A stretch of 64,000 nt of DNA, from positions 2,034,966 to 2,098,965 of the forward strand of contig JAHGAU010000003.1 of the NCBI GenBank assembly GCA_019925105.1. The letters are read 5' to 3'. The stretch comes from Niebla homalea. Its lineage: Eukaryota > Ascomycota > Lecanoromycetes > Lecanorales > Ramalinaceae. A program made the translations under genes and the position numbers. Below the pieces are notes generated by a model. It worked only from the letters and a program-made list of their open reading frames with translations, did no database searches and had not been told where the DNA came from. How positions within the stretch are numbered: the stretch's first letter is position 1; each line of letters starts with the position of its first letter. Shown in pieces: positions 46,219 through 59,234 of this stretch.

Positions 46219-47977
46219 AGATACAACTTCTCTGCTTGGTTCAAGAAATTCGAAATGGATATGAGCTTAGCCAGAGGCCCCTGACAGCGTGTGGAAAAGA
46301 CGTCCTAAAGGTGCCGTATCATGTGTGGTTTGGGCAGCGCGTTGACGATTTCGTGGACCAATGCAGACCTTTCATGTTGTCATTGTGCGCCATTCGAGAC
46401 GGACCAGTAATCATTTCCATAACCTGAAGCCACCGTGCGGGGACTGTACTCAGCGGGCCCATACAAGTGTGCATCTTTACGAGACGTCACATTAGCGAAC
46501 TTCTCGATTGCCTATGCAGACTCTTCTGCGTCTGACTGCTTGCTTATTGGTATATCGCTAGGACCTCGTAACGAATGTGAGTCGCACGTATGACCAAGAT
46601 ATAGTTTGTTGAACAAGCTTACACGTGCGTACCGGGTCATTGATCATTATTCGTCCTTGCTCTTTTCGCTCGTGGCTGACGTAAATCTTTGGTACAAGGA
46701 GCGTCGACGTTACGCTTGAGACAATCTATCTACCTCACGAGATCAGCGGCAACTCTAGAAGATGCTTGGGAGTACAGAGGTACACAGGGTTCTTTCTGAT
46801 CGCATTTGAGCTTCGATGCTCTGCATCTCGAGCAAGACAAGGTGAACTTTTGTGCATTTCTAGAGGCGTTTCTGTTCATTGTCAAACGTCCTTCTGGGGT
46901 GCTCAAAGTATCGAACAGTGATAATCAAAGTCCAATCGTATGGTCTATACAATTAGAGTGGCGGGCTTGTCTACGCATCCGGTCCCTGTGACCGTTGGCT
47001 GTGTACCCAAGCGGGCAAGGTAAGCTTTACAACAACGAGGAAAGAGCCCAGCCGAGCGGGTGAGCGATGCTTCGAGGGACAAGGTTGGCAGAGTGTGCTG
47101 GCAATGCCTCTTTCAGGGCAGACCGAGCTCAGAATCAAGGCGGCGAGCTCCTGGAAATGGGATTTCGTGGCTTGACAGGCTGAGATGAGATATTTCGCTG
47201 CTATGTTCCTGACGGAACCCGTGGACAAGTGAGGAATTAAGGATGGCCGTGATGACTATTTATTCTCAGATTCTTGCGCGGCAGATGACGCTTGGCGCCT
47301 CAACGGCCGTAAAAGTCTGACTGTCGAAGGTGGGTAGGGGCATCGTGCTCATTCGGGGATCCACACTGCCAGAACAATCATGGCTCACACATTTTCAATG
47401 GTGTGTTAGGTTTGGGAGTTGCACACTCATCTAGACTATGTGGTAGCGCATCCACAATCTATCTGGGTACCCCCAGCAGACAAGCTTGACACTTAATACC
47501 ACGGAGACAGGGTCACCCGAAACCGAGAATTGTGGTAATAGGTCTACCTTAACAGGGAGAGCTACGCCGAGACTACGGCGCCGTGAAGAATACATAGAAG
47601 GTGCCAGTCAATTCCATGTTATCAGTCCTCACCCCTACGAGACAAATATGTACGGAGTAGCTCGGGGAAGATTTGGTAATGCAGTGGAAACGTAATATCG
47701 ATTACCATTCTGGAACCTCAGTCAACATCTCGACGACATTAACCGAAGAATTATAGACTCCAAAACCTGCTGCTTCACAAAATGAGTCTGCCTCACATAC
47801 TGAACGCCATAATTCATATCAGCCATCGCTGACTATAGGATGTACCCCACAGCTCTCAACGTGGCGTCGATGCCTGGTTTTGCGTGAAGAGTACTAGTGC
47901 TTTACCACTACATCGCTGTAATGCATACATCTCATGGTTAGAAAGCATGATTCTCAAGCATCCACACAGGACTCACG
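46219..47977. other. Intergenic, no gene recognised
   Basis: About 1.7 kb of ordinary composition with only short ORFs. Confidence 0.45.
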
Positions 47978-48799
47978 TCACTTGGTAGTGTCAACCCGAT
48001 TGAGACACCCAGCAGATTGGCAAGCCTGCTGACCCCCAGGCAGTGTCCCATTGAATAGCTCCAAGCTCACTGAGTTGCCTCGGAACACATCGATAACGGC
48101 TAACGGCAGATCCCTGTTCGTGCCAATCCTCACGACATGCAATTGCACCTCTTGATACGACCTTGAAGACACTGAGAAGTGCTCAATGTTGTCCCTCAAC
48201 ACTATTCCGGCTGATCGCAGGTCTCCATAAGTCGGCCTACGACCTGCTTGACCGCTCACGATGGACAGCACGAAGACCCCGAAGTGGGCGTCATCCTCAT
48301 CAAACTCCCACGTAGCCTCAGCGCCCTCTGACCTAATGCCGTACTCTATTCCTGCAATGTATCTGTTCATCTGTCTTTGGAAATCCTCTTTCGGCATGTA
48401 ATTGGTACGATGAGGGTCGATCTCTTCCATCATAATGACCTGGGTGTTTGTCTCAGCAACATTAATGACTAAAGGCGTGAAGGCATCCGAATGTTGCGGA
48501 AGATTGGCGACAAGTCGCTTGTTGATGATATCTTGAGAGGGGACCATCTGCTGGTTGGTACCAAGAACCTTGACAGCGGCATGAGGACTGAATAGATCAC
48601 GAATGGACGCCGAAAGATCGGTCAAGACTTGATCACCCGTCGAAGTCAGCAACCCTAGAGAAGGAGGTAGTGCTGCGCTTTGACATAATGACAGGATGGA
48701 AACCAAAAAAGTCACCATATCTAACATGATAGACGAAGACAGCATGGTGAGCCTGATGATGACGCTGGAGACCGTCACATATTGATAATCTCCCACCAA
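47978..48799 (-). CDS. Putative secreted protein
   Basis: The frame is open for 273 residues, but the best start is internal: a Met at 48727 (or 48745 or 48718) begins a signal-peptide-like segment (MLDMVTFLVSILSLCQSA) followed by AALPPS, which fits cleavage. The mature part (~225 residues) is mixed, with a strand-rich centre (HFGVFVLSIVSGQ, LHVVRIGTNRDLPLAVIDVF) and two Cys near the C-terminus (CQSAGC). I do not recognise the family. The stop is followed by no obvious further exon. Confidence 0.6.
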   Translation of the reverse strand: MVGDYQYVTVSSVIIRLTMLSSSIMLDMVTFLVSILSLCQSAALPPSLGLLTSTGDQVLTDLSASIRDLFSPHAAVKVLGTNQQMVPSQDIINKRLVANLPQHSDAFTPLVINVAETNTQVIMMEEIDPHRTNYMPKEDFQRQMNRYIAGIEYGIRSEGAEATWEFDEDDAHFGVFVLSIVSGQAGRRPTYGDLRSAGIVLRDNIEHFSVSSRSYQEVQLHVVRIGTNRDLPLAVIDVFRGNSVSLELFNGTLPGGQQACQSAGCLNRVDTTK

Positions 48800-49456
48800 A
48801 GCCCATTTTACGTTCTGGTGAGGTTACTATATAAGGTGCAGTTGATCCAGTCCGCATCAGAGAGACGACTTGAAGAAAAACAACAATGACATTCTAAGTA
48901 GATGGTGTATCAATCTATAATAACGATGCGCAAGACCCCCACCAAGACATACGCATCCCGCGTCGATCCTACGAAAGGTCCTGAACTTTTGTATGGCCGA
49001 TGGACGATCAACTGACATGCATGTCTGGCGCATGGTCCGCGACCTTGCTCGCATGCGCGAGCTAATCCAATCACGGTAGACATGTCGCACCAAGTCGCTA
49101 TAGCCGACCCACTCTTGGCTGGATCGATCCCTACCTTTGATTGAAGGGCGCCCAAAAATTCCAGCCCCAAAATTTTGTCTGAGACTGTCTCTTGATGTGG
49201 AGGCAAATCAGTCGATCCGGCCAAGTGTGGCCGATCCTGGCTTGCTTTCAAAATATCACATTCGCTAAAACAGAGGGTCACCAATGACCGTTGCATTAAG
49301 AATAGTCGGCATGTGATACAGAATTACAGAATATCACGGAGGTATTTCAAACAGGTATCCACAGAAAGGCCCAAAAACGAACAATGGATGCAGAAGCAGA
49401 CACCATATCTCATATGGTCCCCTTATATACCCTTGCGTTGGATATTCACGTAGGTA

Positions 49457-50970
49457 TCATTGCACGGCGCACCCCCCTCCCGCTCCAGCAGGATGCGCTT
49501 CATCCAATGAATCTTCCAGCTGATGAAGTGGTTGTAGCTCCAACTCTGAAGAAGCCATATTTTGAACATTTCCCGCAGCGCTTGTTGCCTCATCAGCCGT
49601 AAGGCAGGACTCAATATCTCCATTAGCCGAGTGATAGTCCTCATCCGTGGTGCTCAGCGGTGTGTTGAATAGTTCACTGGCAATTTCGCTCAAAGCTTCA
49701 TCCACGGCTTCCTGAACTGCCCCGCGGACAATGCGGTGAAGGTTCCTTCTGAACCATGCAACGAAGACATTCTGTGCCACGGCTTCCCGCCCACCAGGGG
49801 CCACAGCTTCTAGGACTTGCGCGGGATTCGGTAATGCGGCTGCTGCTGCGCCTGCGGCTACTGCCACTGGTTGCCCAACACGATTGGCGACACGTTCGGC
49901 AGATCTGTCGAGGCGTCCCGCAGTGTGCAAGCGGTAAAGAACACCCCCCAGCATTCCTGTACCGCCAACGACGATCCCAGTCTGAATGACGTTGAGCTCT
50001 GTAATATTGACCTGGAGTATGGCTGATAAAGCTGCAGCTGCACCTGCAGCGGCAAGCCCACCTCCAAGGGAAACACCAATGACGGCGAGCCAATATGCGC
50101 CGGCACTTTGCCGCTTGCCAAGTTTCTGGAGAGACTGTGAAAGCAAAGGAGTTTCGGAGAAGTCATACCCGGGAGTAGTGACGGTGGCCGCCGTCGCGTT
50201 CCGACAAAGCAATACGAGTAGCGCCTCGTTCGCTTCCTTCATGGCAAGTTTGGCCAAGGCGAGTGTGTGATTCGCGTATCTGGTATTTACAGCCTGATAA
50301 CGCCTCGTCCGATACTATACAATTTGGATCAGTATCTTCACCTGCGCCAGGAATGAACATTATGCTGGGTTGAAAGGCCGTGTAAGATCTGAAAGGAAAG
50401 GTAGAGAGTGCTTACATTGGCGCGGCTTGCGTGAAGACTATAAATATCTTCAATCATATCCTTGAAGCTTGTACTAGTCGTCGTTCGACCTATAAGTCTA
50501 GCATCAGTCAAGACTAGAATACGCCGCTCTGCCCGAAAAGTCATACCATCAGTAAACGTGTAGACGCCAATATCAGTACTATAGTTGAGGCCCGTGGCGC
50601 AGGGCGAAGTGTCCACACGAATCTCATACGACTCGTTTGTGGTGTCGTTGGTCCACTTAGAGGTGATGATACCACTACTTTCAGTGTAATTGCGTTTCAT
50701 CATTTTCACCTTAGACGTTAATTGGGGCCCTTCAACCGGAGGGGTCGACGTGGCATTCTGGGAACCCAACTCGTCTGATACCAAAGCAGTGGCAGCAAAT
50801 AAGGAGTCAATCCATTGCCCGGGGGACACGCCAGCCTCTGGCGGTGGCGCAACCTGGGGATGTATACTATTCGTATTGCCAGTAGACCCAACAGGAGGAG
50901 TTGCACTGAAAGCACGGGGGCCGAGGAGTGTGAGTAAGAGGATGAGATAAGAAATGTTGAGGACTGCCAT
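49457..50970 (-). CDS. Putative secreted or membrane protein, four exons
   Basis: Exons 50970-50547, 50489-50416, 50364-50342 and 50279-49457 (phases 1, 0, 2) give 447 residues. The N-terminus is a clear signal peptide (about 1-22, ISYLILLLTLLGPRAFSA). The first ~140 residues form an Asn-rich ectodomain with several N-x-T/S sites. After the 23-nt micro-exon the protein continues with two hydrophobic, glycine/alanine-rich segments (YWLAVIGVSLGGGLAAAGAA and IVVGGTGMLGGVLY), then a helical acidic C-terminal tail. Membrane anchoring with an extracellular N-terminus is likely. Family not recognised. It is the last ordinary gene before the AT-rich block. Confidence 0.7.
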
Positions 50971-51540
50971 TCTGTATTTCTAGGAACGGGCTGAAGCAAT
51001 AAGACTTTTCGGAAAAGGAGATACCTTGCATCCCTTTGAATGATATATATGTTCATCAAATCAATTCAAACCCGGTGATGACGAGGATCATTATTATACT
51101 AGTGTTGCAGAGTGAGGCTGCCGAAGGCAACCCAGCGAAATCTACAATCATTTACCTAATCAGCCGTTACGATGGCAACGATAATAAGAATACTGCGATC
51201 CTAAAGGTCTCGGGCGAGAACCTATGTGGTCAGGGTAATGATAATAATATGGGGCTGGGGGTAAGGGGCCGAGACGGCGCTTCCACGTCGTCACGTTACA
51301 GGACGTCACAGGACGCAAAAATAGACTTGCTAGAGGGTTTTAGCCCCCATCATTAACACGCGACGCAGTAATACTTGGCCAAGCGTACCCAAAATGTTTC
51401 GGGGATCCCTGTACTCGGAAACGATCCACCAATAATCTAACCAACCATTGAGTCGGAAGACGGATAATAACTGAAGGCGTTATGAGCGTACAGGCTTATA
51501 GGCAATCGGGAACTGGGTATTACCCACAAAACGGCCCTGA
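50971..51540. other. Boundary zone into the AT-rich block
   Basis: Sequence of mixed composition upstream of the last gene. A 106-codon ORF (51036-51356) has no recognisable feature. Repeated 'caggacg' words occur near 51300-51316. The LTR element starts immediately after this zone. Confidence 0.35.
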
Positions 51541-51545
51541 CGGTA

Positions 51546-51892
51546 TGTTAGACTGACTCCGCTGGCGGCACGCCGGCGGGACTAGTAAAGGTGGGTATAG
51601 AAGACGTAACGTTACGGTCTGGATACTTAGGTACCACTTTAATAAGTAGATTAATAATAAGATTAATTCTTAAGGAACTCAGAAAAAACTGGGGTATAAC
51701 CTTTATTTAAGGTAAAGGTAATAATTACCCCGCTTTACGCTTATTAAGCTACGGCTTATAAATAACGTATACTAAGGCTTTTTATTAAGGCCCTTTACCA
51801 AAACCCTTTATTAAGGCTTAACGGCTTATTTTAGCGTAATAATATGGCGTACCATTATAACGTTAACGCAGAGATAACGTTAGCTATTAATA
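51546..51892 (-). repeat. 3' LTR of the chromovirus
   Basis: 347 bp, running from TGTTAG to CTATTAATA on the plus strand, an imperfect TG...CA-type end pair after mutation. It is the partner of 58855-59201 and keeps some GC-rich words (GGCGGCACGCCGGCGGGACT) better than the other copy at this end. Confidence 0.88.
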
Positions 51893-54049
51893 ATTATCTC
51901 CCTTTTTATACGTTAATCTTTAGGGCATAAAGAAATATATTTAAGAAGCTGGTGTAAAACCGGTTAAATATAAAGCTTATTAAAAACCTATTATTAAACC
52001 CAATAAGAAAAAGGTAAAAAGAAAAAAAGTCTTTAAGTATATACGTAAGTATAATAGTATTTATTTAATAATAATATAATAAAGGTATTTTACGTTAATA
52101 AATAACTGGTATAACTTATAAAGCTTATTAAAAACCTTTTTATAAAATTTAATAAGAAAAAATAAATAAAAAAAGAGTTTCTATAGTATTAATTAATAAT
52201 TATTTAAAGCTTTATTATTAATTTATTATGTTATAATAAAGATAAACATTATTATAAAAATAACGTACGATTATAATAAGGCTTTTATTTAATTTTAAAT
52301 TTTTCTTTTTTCTCCTTAATAGTTTTAATTATTTTTATAAATATAATATATTAAGGGTTTATATAAGTATTTATAAGTTAATACGTATATAGCTATATAC
52401 CCTTATTATCTATATTATTATTATAATAAGTAACGTTAACGTTATTTAAGCGTTTTATTTACGTTAATAATCCGCTTATTTTATTTATTAATACTATATA
52501 TAAGTTAATTAATTTTAAATAACGTAATTTACGTTAACGTATTATTAATATAAACGTAAATATAATATTAATAATAAATATAATAACGCTTTATTCTATT
52601 TGCTTTTTATAGGGTAAGTTACGTTACGTACGTAACCCGTTATTTTACTTATAATATCGCTATAAACGATACTTTTCCCGTTATTTCCTTATAAGTTTCC
52701 TTACGCCGTTAAACCGCCGTTATTCTAATATATATATAGTTCCCGGATTAATTATAGTCCCGGGTAATTTAATAAATACGTAAGTATCCTTTAATCGGTA
52801 CGCGGTTTATTAAAGCGTAAGCCCGGTATATATAAAAATATAATAAAATCCTTCGGGATTTTAAAGCCTTCCGGTTAAATATTAATTAAACGTTAATTAC
52901 CGCCGGTTAAGTAAAATATACGTTTTATTAAGTTACTTTAAAAGTTAAAAAGGAAGTATTAATTTTTTAAATTAAGAAAAAGGCACTTACCGCCCGCGTT
53001 AAAATAACGGAAAGAAAAGTTATCCGGCTTAAAAAGCAAATAAATAAATTATAATATAATAATAAAATAACGGTATTAACGTTTAATAGCTAAATCGGTT
53101 TAATATAGAAAATCCGGGCCCTTTATAAGAGTCGATTCCGTCGGGAAGTTATTCTTTATTTTCCGACTTTATATCCGGGGTAAAGAGATAGGACCTTAAG
53201 CTTATAATATCCGGTAACTTAAGAAATAAAAAGAAGGAGGAAAATATAGGCTTTAACCTATTTAAAAAAGAAGGAGAAAAAGTTATACCCTCCTTAATAA
53301 CGTTATTAAGGGGGTTAACCTTAACTTTTAAGAGTAATATTTTAAAATTAAATTAAAAAGCCTCTTTAATAAATAATATTAAGAAAATACCTTTAATTAA
53401 AAGTTAAAGGAAAAGGAAGGTAATATAATACCTTTATATTTAATTTAAATATTATTAACTTATATATAAAAAAAGGTAAGGAAAAAAAAGGTAATTTACG
53501 TTAATATAAAATTATAGATTATTCTTTTATTTTTATATATTAATATTATTAGAATTTAGTATTAAGCGTTAAAATTAATAACGTTAAACGTTAAATACTT
53601 ATAATCTATATATTATTAAAAATAATATAACGGATAATATTATTAAAGTTACCGGAGCGTTAATATAGCCTTAATAAATATATTTATTAATTTCTTATTA
53701 CCTTAATAACTTTATTTACTTAATATCTTTAACTTAATAACGCATTAAACGCTTATAATTTAATATTTACGCTTTTTCGCTTTTAATATTATTGCGGTTA
53801 TTATTAAAATTATTTTTATTAATTATAATATTATAATAAAGATAATTATTTTTGTTATACCGGCTTATCCGTACGTATAATACCTATAATAAATAAAGTT
53901 ATTAATTAAAGCTTAAACTCTAATAATCTTACGGAAGGATAATATATAAGGGTTAAATAATTATAATATTAATTATATATATAATTATTAATTATATATA
54001 TAACCTTCGTTATCGCAACGTTATAACCTTATTTATATTTCCTTTTATT

Positions 54050-54240
54050 CCGTATTATCTTGTTATATTATTTTTATAGTTCTTAAAAGTATTTTAAGTC
54101 CGTTTCCGGTATTTATTAATTATATTTAGGGTTTTAATTAACCTATTTAACTTAATATTAAACGCCCTTTTTACTTTTAACCTTATTAATAATTTCTTTA
54201 ATTATTTATTCCTTTTTATTATTAATTAATTCGGATATTT
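54050..54240 (-). pseudogene. Chromodomain relic
   Basis: On the minus strand a decayed frame shows the pattern of a retroelement chromodomain: a K-K-G-V...Y-x-V-K block, aromatic positions partly turned to stops, then PETDLKYF. It follows the integrase C-terminus directly, as in chromoviruses, whose chromodomain steers insertion to heterochromatin. Confidence 0.6.
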
Positions 54241-54359
54241 ATATTATAGTTTTTATCGTTTAATCATTAACGTAAATATAATAAGGCTTTAAAAGAAAAA
54301 TATAAATAATAAAATAAATTTAATAAATAATAAAGAAGAATAAACGGTATATTTACGTT

Positions 54360-54930
54360 TTAATTTTATTATTAATTTTAAAGGGTCCTATAAATCGGGG
54401 TATAAGCTTTTTACTTAATTATTTTAACTTAAGGTTTTTAATATTTAATATTATTAAATTATTAATATTATATAATTTTAATTTATATTTCTTATTATAT
54501 ATTTTTTAAATTAATTTAATAATATAATATTATCGGTCCGTTAATATTAATTATATTTTATATAATATTTTAACTTTATTTTTTATTATAAATATCTCCT
54601 TTTTTATAGGCTTATTCTTAAGTTTAAAATAAATATTTAAATTATAATTATATATCGTTATAAAAAGACTATAATTTAAAGTTAAGTATTCTAAGTTTAT
54701 ATAAGTAAATTTAATTAAAAGGAATAACCTTACTTAATTTATTTACTCGGAGTTAATAAAGGTCCTTAAATATTATTTAAAACTTTAATTTTAACGCTTT
54801 ATTTAATTATTTATTTATAAATAGAAAATAATATTTAATTTACGCTTTATCTTTATATAATAATATATTAAACCCCAGAATTTATTAGTAAATAAAGATT
54901 TTCAGTTAATTACGATTTTAGCCGGCGTAT
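54360..54930 (-). pseudogene. Integrase relic
   Basis: Minus-strand reading from about 54925 gives PAKIVIN, stop, KSLFTNKFWG and, further on, IKRKLNII, which align by pattern with the second catalytic-Asp region of gypsy integrases (DR-x-S-x-FTS-x-FW). At about 54380-54410 KLIPRFIGPFKI matches the conserved GPF/Y module at the integrase C-terminus. Stops fall where CAA, CAG or CGA codons are expected. Confidence 0.75.
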
Positions 54931-56589
54931 TATAGCGTAATACGATTTCTTTAAAGAAAAAATCCGTTAATATAATAATATCGATTTATTTTATAACGGG
55001 AAGATATCTATATATCTTTATATATTTATTTATAATTATTAAAATTAAATTATAAACGCTATTTTTAACCTTACTTATAAATAAGCCGGTAATAAAATCT
55101 ATATTAAATTCTTTTTAAGATATAGCCGGTTAAAAAAGTAAAATAAGCTTACCGTAAGGGTGGTAACGTAATACCTTAATCCTTTAATAAATATCGTACG
55201 TTTTAATATAATTATTAACTTAAGCCTTTAAACCGTTTTAATAATATTTATAAGCTAAAAGTTTATAAGTTTTTTTAGCTTTAAAATAGCCCGTTAACGG
55301 GTTATTATAATATTTATTAATTAACTTTTTTTTAACCGCTTTATCCCGGGGGATATATATATAGTTTTTATAGGTAATAAGGTTATTAAGATTAAGTTTT
55401 TAAGTATTATTATAACCTTAATAAGAATACGTTAATATTATATTATCGTCCTTAATTTTATATATAAATATATCGTTAACCTATAAATCCTTAATAAGTA
55501 ATTTAATCGGTTTAAATTCTTTATAAGGCTTTTTAAGTAGTTATTAAATCTTTTTTTACGGAATAATAACCTAAATATTTCTTAAAGTAAATAATAATTA
55601 ATAATTAATAACCGCCGTCCGCCGGTATTCTATTAATTTATTAAATTAAAATATAAGTTTATTCTATAAAATAAATAATAAAATAATATTAAAAGGTAAA
55701 ATTCCTTTATAGTTTAAACGTCTTAATAAAGGATTAATAAGGTTTATTTTACTTTAATAATAAAATACTTTAAAGTTATAATTAATAAGTTTTAAGGCTT
55801 ATTTAATTTAATGCAGGCTTAACGTTAATTATTTTATAAATTTTTAAAGGTTATTATAATTTATTTATATTTAAATAGCTTTAAGGCTCCTTTTTAAGTA
55901 ATACCGTTATTATTTAAACGTTATAACGATAATAAAAAACTTTTAATTATATATTTTATAATTCTATTTAATAAGGGTTATTTTTCTAGATTAATACGTA
56001 ATTAAATATTAATAACTTTCTTTAAATTATTAAGATAAAATACTTATAATAATAAAGTTAAATATATTAATCTTTATTTATACCTTTTATTTTAAGTTAA
56101 AATAACGGAATAATAACGCGTTAATAAATATTTTACGGAGTTAACGGAACGTTATATTAACCGTATTATTCTACTTTAACGGGTTAACCTTCTTCCCTTT
56201 TTTATTACCTTTAAATAGATTAATTAAGGGCTTAATTATCCTTAAATATTTATAAATAAAATAATAATAAAAATTTATAAAGTTTAAAAAGATTTATACT
56301 TCCTGGTAAATTTTCGGGATAAGTTAATCCTTAATAATTTAAATACGTTCTTGGTTTATCTGAATCTTTTTAATAAAAACGATAAACCTTAAGAACTTTA
56401 CTTAAGTAATATTAAATTAATATTTTTTAAAATTAACGTAAAGCTAGAATTAATAAAATTACTTAAAAACCTATTAAATATAACGTTAATAATCCGCCGG
56501 ATTTTTATTAAATATTAAAATATTATTTAAGTAAATTATATAAGTAAATTAATAAAAATATAATTAATATAAGTTTAAAAAGTTATTAA

Positions 56590-56655
56590 AACGTTAATTA
56601 ACTTAAACGGTATAATAAGATACTTAAAGTAACCGTAATACGTACGGAACGCCGT
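56590..56655 (-). pseudogene. Reverse transcriptase relic
   Basis: Minus-strand frame at 56649-56593 reads FRTYYGYFKYLIIPFKLIN, a RIP-altered version of the highly conserved palm segment of Ty3/gypsy reverse transcriptase (FRT-x-YG-x-F-x-(Y/F)LVMPFGL-x-N). Arg-to-Tyr, Glu-to-Lys, Met-to-Ile and Gly-to-Lys replacements all follow from C-to-T or G-to-A. The frame continues into TF-stop, where a Gln is expected. Confidence 0.85.
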
Positions 56656-58854
56656 TTTTTATTTATTATTAAACTTAATCCGTAATTAATAATAAGTATC
56701 CTTAAGGTTTAACTTAATAAACCATTTAAAGTTATTTAATTAATTAAAGGTTTTAATAATTAAAAATAATAAATATCGATTTTTAATTATAACCGTATTT
56801 AATTTACGGTAATTAATATAAAAATGAAAATTATTGTCCTTTTTAAATATAAAAAAAATTAAAACGTTTACGGGCGATATTAAATAATAAATTTAACTTT
56901 AAATTATAATATTTTTAAGATATTACCGGAATTCCGTTAATTTTACTTAAGATAAATTATATAAGGGATTATATAATAATTCTTTATTATTTAAGTTAAT
57001 AACGTAATCCCCTTATTTTAATTTAAATAAGGTATTAATTATATTATTAAAAAAAATATCTATATACTTACTTAACTCCCTTAAAACGTTCCGGTTAATA
57101 AAGTTTTTTATAGTATTTATATGCGTTAAATTATTTTAAAGGATTTATAATACTTTTAAGCGTTCCGTTATTACGTTAACGTAAACGATTATAAAGACTT
57201 TATTAATCTCCGTTAAACTTTAATTAAAGTTATAAACGTTATTAATCTATAATTTATAAAAATTAACTTTAAAGCGCTATTTATCCGCCGCCGGATTAAT
57301 CGTTATTTATAAAACGTATAAGGTTAATAAATTAAGGATTACGTTTAAACTTTTTTAATTAATAATATAAAAAAGTATTTTATATTACTTTTATTGCTTT
57401 TAGTTATTAACCAGATAATACTATAATTAATAAACGTTATAATAAAAGATTTACTTATTATTAAGAAAAGCCGTTTATAATAAAATGGCGGGGGTTAATT
57501 ATAAGTTTTATTAAACCGTATATACTTATAAAATTAAATTTATTTAAACTTTAATATTAATTAATATACTTAATAATTAAGGATTATCCTAAAAATTCGT
57601 TTAGCCCTTAATAATAAAAGCCGGGTATACTTTTAATTATTTTTTTATTAACTTTAACCTTAAAACGCCGCCGGAGTTTTATCGTTTTTTAATATATTAT
57701 TTTTTTTACGGGATTTTACGCTTATTATTAAGACCTTATTTTATAAAACGGTAAGGTAATCGGATATATAATAGCTTTTTCCGTGGTATATATAATATTT
57801 AACGTTTTTATTTATTTTAAGGGTAACGTTAAACTTTTCGGGTATAATTTTACGCTTTTAACCGTAAAAATTAATTTTAATAAAGGTACGTGTTAACTTT
57901 AAGCCGTTAAAATCAGGTTTAAATACCCTATTTTTAAAGGATTTACCTTTATTAACTTTTTAATTATTATTAATAATATATTTTAAGTTATTTTCTTATA
58001 TAATTACCGTTATTATAATATTGTCCCGGGTTTTTAATACTTTATTAATTATAAAAATTTTAATTTTAAACTCCGGTAAAAGCTTTATAAAAAATATATA
58101 AGTATAAAATTTATTTAATAATAATAATAAATCTTTTTTTATAATCTTTAAAATATTACGGAATTACGTTATTTTTTAATTAAAACGTTATTTAATATCC
58201 TTAAACCGCTTATAATAAGTAAGCCAGCGGTTTTCTAGATTAATTATTAAGTTTAAAAGCTTATCTTTAAGTTTTTAATAATTTATTTTATTGATTTCTT
58301 TATTTAATAAGTTAAAAATTTTATAAAAGATAAACCTTAAATAAAAAATTACCTTTTTTCTTTTAGTAAAAAAGTACTTAAGATAAAGTATAAATTATCT
58401 TTTTAAGTTAATAAATCACATTTAATATTTATTTTTAAATTTATTTTAATATAACTTAAGCTTTTCCGGATAAAAGGACTTACCCTTATAGGGTAAAATA
58501 AAAGCCGCCAACGGTATATTATCGGTATAAAAGTTTATAATAAAGTTAACGCGGGGGAGAATCCCGGAGCATAAACTTTTATATTACGTATTAACGCAAT
58601 TAAATATATACTTTTAATAAGTATAATTTTTAGCTTTAAGTCGGTTAATTTTAAATTATAATTTTAAAAGTTAAGTTTATTAAATTATAATATTATAACG
58701 GCGTTCCGCCGCTTTAATTTACTTAACTATAATAAAAGGGTTCTTAATTAAAAAGTAAATATCGTTTTCTTATTTTAAGGTTTATTAAGTTAATTAAGTA
58801 TTTATTATAACGGTAATATCGGGCTTTCTCCTTAATAAGGAAGAAGAATTAAAA

Positions 58855-59201
58855 TATTAAATTAACTCCGTTAACGGTATGCCGGCGGGACTAATAAAGG
58901 TAAATATAGAAAACGTAACGTTACGGTTTAAATACTTAAGTATTACTTTAATAAGTAAATTAATAATAAAATTAATTCTTAAGGAACTTAGAAAAAATTA
59001 AAGCATAACCTTTACTTAAGGTAAAAATAATAATTACTTTGCTTTACGCCTGTTAAGCTACGGCTTATAAATAACGTATACCAAGGCCCTTTGCCAAAGC
59101 CCTTTGCCAAGGCCCTTTATTAAGGCCTAACGGCCTACCTTAACGCAGCAGTATGGCGCACCACTATGGCGCCGGCGCAGAGATGGCGCTAGCTGCTAAT
59201 A
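58855..59201 (-). repeat. 5' LTR of the chromovirus
   Basis: 347 bp matching 51546-51892 without length change; differences are mainly transitions. Its right half keeps unmutated GC-rich sequence (for example GGCGCCGGCGCAGAGATGGCGC), while the other LTR has AT there, so the two copies were mutated differently after insertion. Confidence 0.88.
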
Positions 59202-59234
59202 CGGTAGGCTTACATAATCAGACGCTAGCCTACC

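Larger units (their letters stand above)
51541..59206 (-). mobile_element. RIP-destroyed Ty3/gypsy chromovirus
   Basis: A complete 7,656-bp LTR element (51546-59201) is flanked by a perfect 5-bp target duplication CGGTA at 51541-51545 and 59202-59206. Both LTRs are 347 bp. Although the LTRs read either way, the coding remains are on the minus strand, so the 5' LTR is at 58855-59201. Directly inside the other LTR, the minus strand has a purine run (AAAAAGGGAGATAAT), the expected polypurine tract. RT, integrase and chromodomain relics appear in gypsy order. Nearly every ORF is riddled with stops from C-to-T and G-to-A changes, the mark of RIP. No active copy is possible. Confidence 0.9.

Noticed and set aside
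47486..47695. 69-codon ORF on the plus strand
   Set aside because: Short, no features and isolated; likely chance.
51546..59201. Plus-strand orientation for the LTR element
   Set aside because: A purine run before 58855 first suggested it, but RT, integrase and chromodomain relics all read on the minus strand and a better purine tract lies at 51893-51910 on that strand.
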